Positions 6,346 to 10,324 of a stretch of DNA of 10,324 bases are shown piece after piece. The stretch is from contig CAIJEA010000655.1 in the NCBI GenBank assembly GCA_903819605.1, positions 1 through 10,324 on the forward strand, given 5' to 3'. Both the position numbers and the translations under genes were made by a program. The notes under the pieces were generated by a model. It did no database searches, was not told the DNA's origin, and saw only the letters and a list, made by a program, of their open reading frames with translations. The stretch is from an uncultured cyanobacterium (lineage in GTDB: Bacteria; Cyanobacteriota; Cyanobacteriia; Pseudanabaenales; Pseudanabaenaceae). The first letter of the stretch is position 1, and every line of letters starts with the position of its first letter.

Positions 6346-7947
6346 GAATCCTGAAGAATCCATATCTTCAGAAAATTTTTCTAAAGTAACAAAATCTGGC
6401 ATGGAAGTTTCGCCTGTGCCATTTAGGTTAATTGTTTGCATATTGCCCAATATGCTCTCTATAGTTGTCGCTCCAAAATCAGAATCTAAATTATTTTCTT
6501 TTTTACTTTTATCAATAACTTTATCTTTGCTAGTTTGCGATTCAATTTTAGTATTCTCTTCTTCTTCCATTAACATTAATAGTTGATCTAAATTTTGTTT
6601 TGAGATCCTTGACTTAATTAAATCAATATTGCCTTCTAAACTAGTCTCTTCTGATTTTAAGGAGTTTATGTCAGGAGATTGACTGCTAAATGCGAAATTA
6701 TCAAATAAATCCTCCGCGATATCTGTGGGGCTTATTTCATCTAATAGATTGCTGGATAAACCTCTATCACCAACATCGATAAAGTCATCAAATAATGAAT
6801 CGGATAAATTAGGGATTTCGGTTACATCATCAATTACTCGCGCAACGGGCGCAGAAGTATCGGGAAAATCATCAAATAAAGAGTTAGCAGTAACTGATTC
6901 TGAACTAAATTCGGATTCTAAATTATCAAATGAATCGGATAAATTAGGGATTTCGGTTACATCATCAATTACTCGCGCAATTGGCACAGAAGTATCGGGA
7001 AAATCATCAAACAAAGAGTTAGTAGTAACTGATTCCGAACTAAATTCGGATTCTAAATTATCGTCCGAGTATTCAGAAATTGATTGAGGAATCTCTGGTT
7101 TAGGAATCTCTGTATCAGGAATATCTACCTTAGGTACACTTAACTCTGGATAAGCAATAGACTGCGGTACGGTTTCTGGTAAATCTACCGTAATACCTTG
7201 ATGTTTATCCTGTGCATTATCCTGATCTTGGGCAGGCTCTAAAAATATTTTAGTAACAAGGCGAATCTTGGCTTTCTGCCATTGCTGACCTGGTTGCAAG
7301 ATCGATAAATTTGTAATTATTTGATCCCCATGTTCATCGGTTTTGCTAGATTCCGCGATCGTATCCAGCAAACTACGCAAGTTAGGGTTAGAAGCAACTG
7401 CTGCAAACAAAAAACTTGGCTTACTAATTACCTGAATTAACTCCGTGAGGGTAGTCAAGCATCGGACAGTACCAACATGCTCGTCAGTGAAGCGGACAAT
7501 TATGTCTTGATACTCTTGCAAGTTTTGCTGAATCTGAGACAACTTTTCTACTAGAATAACCCCTTTTTGATTGCTGATAAGATTCTTATTTTGATCTTGA
7601 ACTAAGTCAGAATTCTTAACCATTTGTGGATTTGACAAAGCCTCTTGAGGACTGTTGCCAAGAGAAATTTCATGTTGCCAAGCCAAATAATTATTGTCAG
7701 ATCGATACGTCAAAATTTTGACATGCTTAATTTGCTCTACCTGCAAAATCATCATGCCGCGATGAATAATCGTAACAACCGCTTTTTGGTTCGGGATCTG
7801 TGACGCTTTTAATGAGATCTTGAGACAGTCTGTTTCAAGTTGAGCCTCTGCATGGATGCCTTTAGATGCAAGCGATCGGTTGATCAAAGTTGCGATCGCT
7901 TGGGGATCGCCTTTTTTTGCCAGTTCCATAACGCTCAGTTGTGTCAT
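6343..7947 (-). CDS. Acidic multi-segment protein of unknown function with internal repeats
   Basis: A 534-residue protein that I do not recognise as a named protein. The N-terminal domain (about 6-96: LAKKGDPQAIATLINRSL through the segment ending AWQHEISL) resembles a small domain seen at the start of many cyanobacterial proteins. Residues about 130-237 are helical and contain FTDEHVGTVRCLTTLTELIQ. After a Pro/Glu/Ile linker (IPDTEIPKPEIP), residues 296-385 are two 45-residue repeats, followed by an acidic, Ser-rich, low-complexity tail. LFDDF occurs three times (312, 357, 385) and LFDNF once (414). No signal peptide or membrane segment. I chose the ATG at 7947 because GGGGA lies 5 bp upstream; a TTG eight codons earlier is unlikely. 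It faces the M50 gene convergently. It could be a scaffold or adaptor, but that is inference. Confidence 0.85.
   Translation of the reverse strand: MTQLSVMELAKKGDPQAIATLINRSLASKGIHAEAQLETDCLKISLKASQIPNQKAVVTIIHRGMMILQVEQIKHVKILTYRSDNNYLAWQHEISLGNSPQEALSNPQMVKNSDLVQDQNKNLISNQKGVILVEKLSQIQQNLQEYQDIIVRFTDEHVGTVRCLTTLTELIQVISKPSFLFAAVASNPNLRSLLDTIAESSKTDEHGDQIITNLSILQPGQQWQKAKIRLVTKIFLEPAQDQDNAQDKHQGITVDLPETVPQSIAYPELSVPKVDIPDTEIPKPEIPQSISEYSDDNLESEFSSESVTTNSLFDDFPDTSVPIARVIDDVTEIPNLSDSFDNLESEFSSESVTANSLFDDFPDTSAPVARVIDDVTEIPNLSDSLFDDFIDVGDRGLSSNLLDEISPTDIAEDLFDNFAFSSQSPDINSLKSEETSLEGNIDLIKSRISKQNLDQLLMLMEEEENTKIESQTSKDKVIDKSKKENNLDSDFGATTIESILGNMQTINLNGTGETSMPDFVTLEKFSEDMDSSGF
6794..7062 (-). 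repeat. Tandem duplication, two 135-bp copies inside the acidic-protein gene
   Basis: Copies at about 6794-6928 and 6929-7062 differ at about 6 positions. The period is a multiple of three, so the frame is kept and each copy encodes 45 residues (DNLESEFSSES through IPNLSDS). The few differences are mostly silent or conservative, pointing to a recent duplication. Confidence 0.95.
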
Positions 7948-7952
7948 ACCTA

Positions 7953-7957
7953 TCCCC
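7953..7957 (-). promoter_or_regulatory. Ribosome binding site deciding the start of the acidic-protein gene
   Basis: GGGGA on the minus strand, 5 bases before the ATG at 7947. It favours this ATG over the in-frame TTG at 7971, which has no such element. Confidence 0.6.
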
Positions 7958-8001
7958 AAAATTAGCTGCAAATTTCTCTAGCGGTTGTAGATGTCTCGCA
8001 T

Positions 8002-8131
8002 TTTTTATAGAAATCACTAATCCTAAACATCACGACGATCTATACAGTCAAGATAATTAATTTAAATGTAACTGACAAAATTACAAATTTACGAATTTAG
8101 AGACAAATTTTTATAGCAATCACTATAAAAA
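8002..8131. repeat. Direct repeat TTTTTATAG(A/C)AATCACTA, second copy a 9-bp stem-loop
   Basis: The 18-bp unit occurs at 8002-8019 and 8108-8125, matching at 17 of 18. The second copy continues into a perfect 9-bp hairpin (8108-8116 with 8123-8131, loop CAATCA). Both lie between the cp12 terminator and the acidic-protein gene, in the likely promoter region of the latter; TATAAA on the minus strand could act as a -10 box. Confidence 0.5.
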
Positions 8132-8132
8132 C

Positions 8133-8171
8133 AGAAAGGCGATGAGGCACTAAGCGCACCATCGCCTTTCT
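8133..8171 (-). terminator. Intrinsic terminator of cp12
   Basis: On the minus strand the 12-bp stem AGAAAGGCGATG (8171-8160) pairs with 8144-8133 around a 15-nt loop and is followed by GTTTTTATAG. It lies 37 bp after the cp12 stop and in the right orientation for a Rho-independent terminator. Confidence 0.85.
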
Positions 8172-8208
8172 AGGTAAGAAATATACAGATATTGTCTTGG
8201 AAGAGAAA

Positions 8209-8430
8209 TTAGTCTTCGTAAAGACGGCATTCAGCAGCATCAGGATTGTCGTCACAATAGATTTCAAGGGAGTTTTTCGCCTTTTCTTGCTTTTGGTGTG
8301 ATGCCTCAGCTTGCAACTCTTCAACTACATCCCATGCTACAGCACATTCTTGAGAGCTATCACCGCTGACTTCGCAGGTTTCTCTAGCGTGTTTTACTTC
8401 TTCTAGGATTTTTTCTTTAATGTTGCTCAT
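8209..8430 (-). CDS. CP12, Calvin-cycle redox regulatory protein
   Basis: A complete 73-residue CP12. Both regulatory Cys pairs are present: C19/C29 (ETCEVSGDSSQEC) and C59/C68 (YCDDNPDAAEC). The central AWDVVEELQAEASHQ (32-46) is the family signature and the C-terminal CRLYED matches the tail that enters the GAPDH active site. CP12 is largely disordered when reduced; when oxidised its disulfides form and it joins GAPDH and phosphoribulokinase into an inactive complex, shutting the Calvin cycle in the dark. Length and residues are standard with no extra CBS domain. It lies 89 bp after ubiA on the same strand and has its own terminator. The ATG lacks a Shine-Dalgarno; TATGAT about 55 bp upstream is a possible -10 box. 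Confidence 0.97.
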   Translation of the reverse strand: MSNIKEKILEEVKHARETCEVSGDSSQECAVAWDVVEELQAEASHQKQEKAKNSLEIYCDDNPDAAECRLYED

Positions 8431-8519
8431 GTATTTTTGTCTACTATCAATGGTTTAGATACTAACAGACTGACTCTAAATAGCCATCATACATCAGGAG
8501 TAGGAAACTGAATGTAATG

Positions 8520-9416
8520 TTAACCAATGCCTAAAGTGGATGGTAACATTCCCGCCAGTATGATAAAGCCTATCCATACATTTTGACCAAATACTGTTTG
8601 GTATAACGCGCTTGGAATTTCAGCCTGTGTCAGCCTGTTACATTGCCATATCCATACTACTCCTGCTGTCAAGCACGCTAGGTAGTGTGCGTAACCGAGT
8701 TGCAGATGCCATCCAAGCCAAATCAAACAACCAAAGGCGATCGCCAAAAATATACCGATCGCTAATGTTACATATCTTCCAAAAAATAGAGCGCTGGAAT
8801 TAACTCCAACTTTAAGATCGTCTTCGCGATCGCTCATTGCATAGATCGTATCAAAGCCCATTGTCCAAGCAATCACGGCTACCCATAATACCCAAGCATC
8901 AGTATTTAAACCGCCTGTTACGGCACTCCAAGGAATTAACACTGTAAATCCCCAAGCAATCGATAGTACCAGTTGTGGCACAGGAAAAAATCGCTTACAA
9001 GCAGGATAAAAAGCTATAACTGGCACTGCCATAAAACAAAGCCCAAAGCTAAGGGGAGTCAAATAAGTCGATAGTAAAAATGCACATAGACTTGAGACGC
9101 ATAAAACTCCTATGCCTACTTGGATTGATAAAGAGCGATCGGCTAGAGGACGAGTTTTAGTACGCTCTACCTTAGGATCAATGTCGCGATCCCAAAGATC
9201 ATTAATTACGCAGCCAGCGGCACTGGTTGCTAAGCTGCCAAGGATCATGACGACAACTAAGTCAATTGCTGGCATCTGATGCTGTGATTTTGCGGCGGCT
9301 ACAGTTGCCCAAAGTGCAGGCAACATCAAAATCAATCTTCCAGCAGGTTTATGCCAACGCAGGAGGCGGATGATTTTTGAAAATGTCGATTCGTTTTCAT
9401 TGATGCCTGTGGTCAT
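8520..9416 (-). CDS. ubiA: 4-hydroxybenzoate polyprenyltransferase (UbiA family), plastoquinone biosynthesis
   Basis: A 298-residue integral membrane prenyltransferase. The first Asp-rich motif is N72-D-x-x-D76-x-x-x-D80 (NDLWDRDID) and the second is D189-TIYAMSD196-REDD200; both bind the Mg-diphosphate of the prenyl donor. RTKTRPLADRSLS (85-97) and KPAGRLILMLPALW (23-36) are typical of 4-hydroxybenzoate transferases rather than chlorophyll or homogentisate prenyltransferases. Hydrophobic segments fill most of the chain, as in the nine-helix UbiA fold. In cyanobacteria this enzyme joins a solanesyl chain to 4-hydroxybenzoate on the way to plastoquinone. cp12 follows after 89 bp on the same strand; a joint transcript is possible. 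Upstream lies a long non-coding region with two HIP1 sites at 9453 and 9498. Confidence 0.95.
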   Translation of the reverse strand: MTTGINENESTFSKIIRLLRWHKPAGRLILMLPALWATVAAAKSQHQMPAIDLVVVMILGSLATSAAGCVINDLWDRDIDPKVERTKTRPLADRSLSIQVGIGVLCVSSLCAFLLSTYLTPLSFGLCFMAVPVIAFYPACKRFFPVPQLVLSIAWGFTVLIPWSAVTGGLNTDAWVLWVAVIAWTMGFDTIYAMSDREDDLKVGVNSSALFFGRYVTLAIGIFLAIAFGCLIWLGWHLQLGYAHYLACLTAGVVWIWQCNRLTQAEIPSALYQTVFGQNVWIGFIILAGMLPSTLGIG

Positions 9417-9524
9417 AGATGTGTTTGCAAAAAAACTTTATTTGCTGAATTAGCGATCGCGCTTAACTTTGATCATACTCAGTAAAGTATTGATATAGCG
9501 ATCGCAACTCTAGGTAATCTGTAG

Positions 9525-9642
9525 TTATAGCCATAGCCACTTGTATCAGGACAAATCAAAAAACCAATAGTGTGAGGCGGCGCGAAGCGCCACCTCACAC
9601 TATTTGGTTTTTATGTCCTAACAAGAATGGCGACAGCTATAA
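9525..9642. repeat. 118-bp palindromic MITE-like element
   Basis: The core 9548-9619 is a near-perfect inverted repeat: AGGACA at one end and TGTCCT at the other, an A-run plus CCAA mirrored by TTGG plus a T-run, a perfect TAGTGTGAGG (9568-9577) paired with 9593-9602, and GGCGC/GCGCC around a GAA loop. The symmetry extends outward to TTATAGC (9525) and GCTATAA (9642), with 21 of 29 positions matching in these outer arms. It has no coding capacity. The T-runs on both sides would also let it act as a terminator in either direction. The TA at each end would fit a TA-targeting transposon, but that is inference. Confidence 0.75.
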
Positions 9643-9759
9643 GAAGAAGATATGACGCGAAGTAAATCATCTTTTCTAGATTTGTGGTTCATCATTTCTG
9701 GCAACAGGTATTAAAGCTTTACCTTTGCTAAGTACATTAGCAAACTAAAAAAACAGATC

Positions 9760-9798
9760 AAAGCCTGTGTCGCCTGCATAGCAAGCTACATAGGCTTT
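9760..9798. repeat. 10-bp stem-loop AAAGCCTGTG / CATAGGCTTT
   Basis: Arms 9760-9769 and 9789-9798 pair with one G-T wobble around a 19-nt loop; a run of A precedes and a short T-run follows. It could be a weak terminator or the 3' end of a small RNA. No other support. Confidence 0.4.
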
Positions 9799-9812
9799 TG
9801 GACTTTATATTT

Positions 9813-9831
9813 AGTTGCGCCTTGCAACTTA
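9813..9831. repeat. Stem-loop AGTTGC-GCCTT-GCAACTTA, copy 2
   Basis: Second copy of the stem-loop at 6329-6345: same 6-bp stem and trailing TTA, with a 5-nt instead of a 3-nt loop. Confidence 0.5.
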
Positions 9832-9909
9832 TACTTTTAGCTTTTTCACAAAAAAATTCAGCTACTTTGCGGGTTACAAGCATCTATCGACATTGCTAAT
9901 TTATAAAAG

Positions 9910-9930
9910 ATTGCTCGCAGTTAGAGCAAT
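9910..9930. promoter_or_regulatory. Inverted repeat ATTGCTC-N7-GAGCAAT, possible operator
   Basis: Perfect 7-bp arms (9910-9916 and 9924-9930) spaced 7 bp, about 78 bp upstream of the secreted-protein ATG. The 14-bp centre-to-centre spacing is compatible with a dimeric regulator. Inference only. Confidence 0.3.
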
Positions 9931-9997
9931 TACCCTATGAAGCTGGTGTTGTAAATTCTAGGCATCAAGCATCTTTGTCCTACCTATAGCAAAACTT

Positions 9998-10001
9998 GAG
10001 G
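9998..10001 (+). promoter_or_regulatory. Ribosome binding site of the secreted-protein gene
   Basis: GAGG, 6 bases before the ATG at 10008; it supports this start. Confidence 0.6.
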
Positions 10002-10007
10002 TTTGAG

Positions 10008-10324
10008 ATGCAACTTAATAATTTCACTTTAGAAAATATAACTGTAAAGAAAATTCTCAAAAATTTCTCTTGTTCAATTATTTTGGGGGCTTTTTTATCA
10101 ACCACAACTACTGCATTTACGTATTGCTGTTTGGCTGCTTCGGCTGAATTAGTTTCTGGTTCAACTAGCGAACTAGAAAATGATAAAACTTGTGATGGTA
10201 CTGGTGGAATTCTGGCATATGCAGAGACCAAAGACTACTCCCTGTATATCTGTCCTGATGTCAAAGATATTTATCAACCCCGTTACTACCGTAGCGTAAA
10301 TAAAAACGGTACTCCCGGAGTAAA
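10008..10324 (+). CDS. Predicted secreted protein of unknown function, N-terminal part (cut by window edge)
   Basis: An open frame of 105 codons runs off the right edge with no stop. After a 20-residue polar N-region with K14, K15 and K18 comes a hydrophobic stretch (22-44, SIILGAFLSTTTTAFTYCC) and an A-x-A site (ASA, 44-46), consistent with a Sec signal peptide cut before E47. No clear lipobox is present. The mature part has C62 and C82, and the segments GGILAYAETKDYSLYICPD and PRYYRSVNKNG, which look like a small conserved extracytoplasmic domain found in cyanobacterial secreted proteins; I cannot name it. The GAGG ribosome site supports the start. An opposite-strand frame over 9980-10231 is taken as a shadow because the signal peptide and ribosome site favour the plus strand. 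Confidence 0.75.
   Translation, partial: MQLNNFTLENITVKKILKNFSCSIILGAFLSTTTTAFTYCCLAASAELVSGSTSELENDKTCDGTGGILAYAETKDYSLYICPDVKDIYQPRYYRSVNKNGTPGV

Larger units (their letters stand above)
9417..10007. other. 591-bp non-coding region between divergent ubiA and the secreted-protein gene
   Basis: I see no credible gene here on either strand. It holds two HIP1 octamers near ubiA, a 118-bp palindrome, a 10-bp stem-loop at 9760-9798, a short repeated stem-loop at 9813-9831, an inverted repeat at 9910-9930, and a 9-bp direct repeat (CAAGCATCT at 9877 and 9966). Promoters for both flanking genes must lie within it but none is clear-cut. Confidence 0.7.

Noticed and set aside
6725..7087. Open frame of 120 codons on the plus strand inside the acidic-protein gene
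   Set aside because: It spans the tandem duplication and so also looks repetitive, but the minus-strand frame is far longer, has a ribosome site and a conserved-looking N-terminal domain.
7948..7971. Eight-codon N-terminal extension of the acidic protein starting at TTG (7971)
   Set aside because: A TTG start without a Shine-Dalgarno is less likely than the ATG at 7947 with GGGGA 5 bp upstream.
8097..8324. Open frame overlapping the cp12 3' end and terminator
   Set aside because: Out of frame with cp12, Lys-rich, and runs through the terminator hairpin; CP12 explains the region.
9760..9831. tRNA or structured riboswitch in the non-coding region before the secreted-protein gene
   Set aside because: The stem-loops do not form a cloverleaf, there is no T-loop GTTCRA, and no known riboswitch core was recognised.
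9980..10231. Minus-strand open frame of 83 codons at the right end
   Set aside because: The opposite strand has a ribosome site, signal peptide and an open frame to the window edge; the minus frame shows no domain.

Overview
The window is chromosomal DNA of a cyanobacterium. It carries a CP12 gene (Calvin-cycle switch protein), a 4-hydroxybenzoate polyprenyltransferase of the plastoquinone pathway, and at least 14 copies of GCGATCGC, the HIP1 octamer that is hugely over-represented in cyanobacterial genomes. The AT-rich composition, the many intergenic palindromes and the residue-level look of the proteins suggest a Pseudanabaena-like filamentous cyanobacterium, but the genus is inference.

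Layout. At the left end, three minus-strand genes read towards the left edge: dnaJ, a TusA-family small protein, and the first 25 codons of rsgA. This links a chaperone, a sulfur-carrier-like protein and a 30S-maturation GTPase. Upstream of dnaJ lies a 142-bp imperfect palindrome, then a small [2Fe-2S] ferredoxin gene, also on the minus strand. Divergent from it, three plus-strand genes follow with short gaps: a LOG-family Rossmann protein, a class II tRNA nucleotidyltransferase (CCA enzyme), and a multi-pass membrane protein of the M50 site-2-protease family with two CBS domains.

A hairpin-rich region (about 6.06-6.34 kb) with a strong bidirectional terminator separates these from a convergent minus-strand gene. 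That gene encodes a 534-residue acidic protein of unknown function containing a recent 135-bp tandem duplication. Further right, still on the minus strand, are cp12 with its own terminator and ubiA. A 591-bp non-coding stretch then holds a 118-bp MITE-like palindrome and several smaller stem-loops. It leads to the start of a plus-strand gene for a secreted protein cut by the window edge.

The most unusual gene is the M50 protein. It is intact and full length, but its zinc/catalytic residues are replaced: HExxH reads NKVAH, and the second metal motif reads SLIPALPFEGG instead of N-x-x-P-x-x-P-x-D-G-G. It therefore looks like a conserved pseudoprotease. No CRISPR array, tRNA, rRNA, transposase or defence system was seen.
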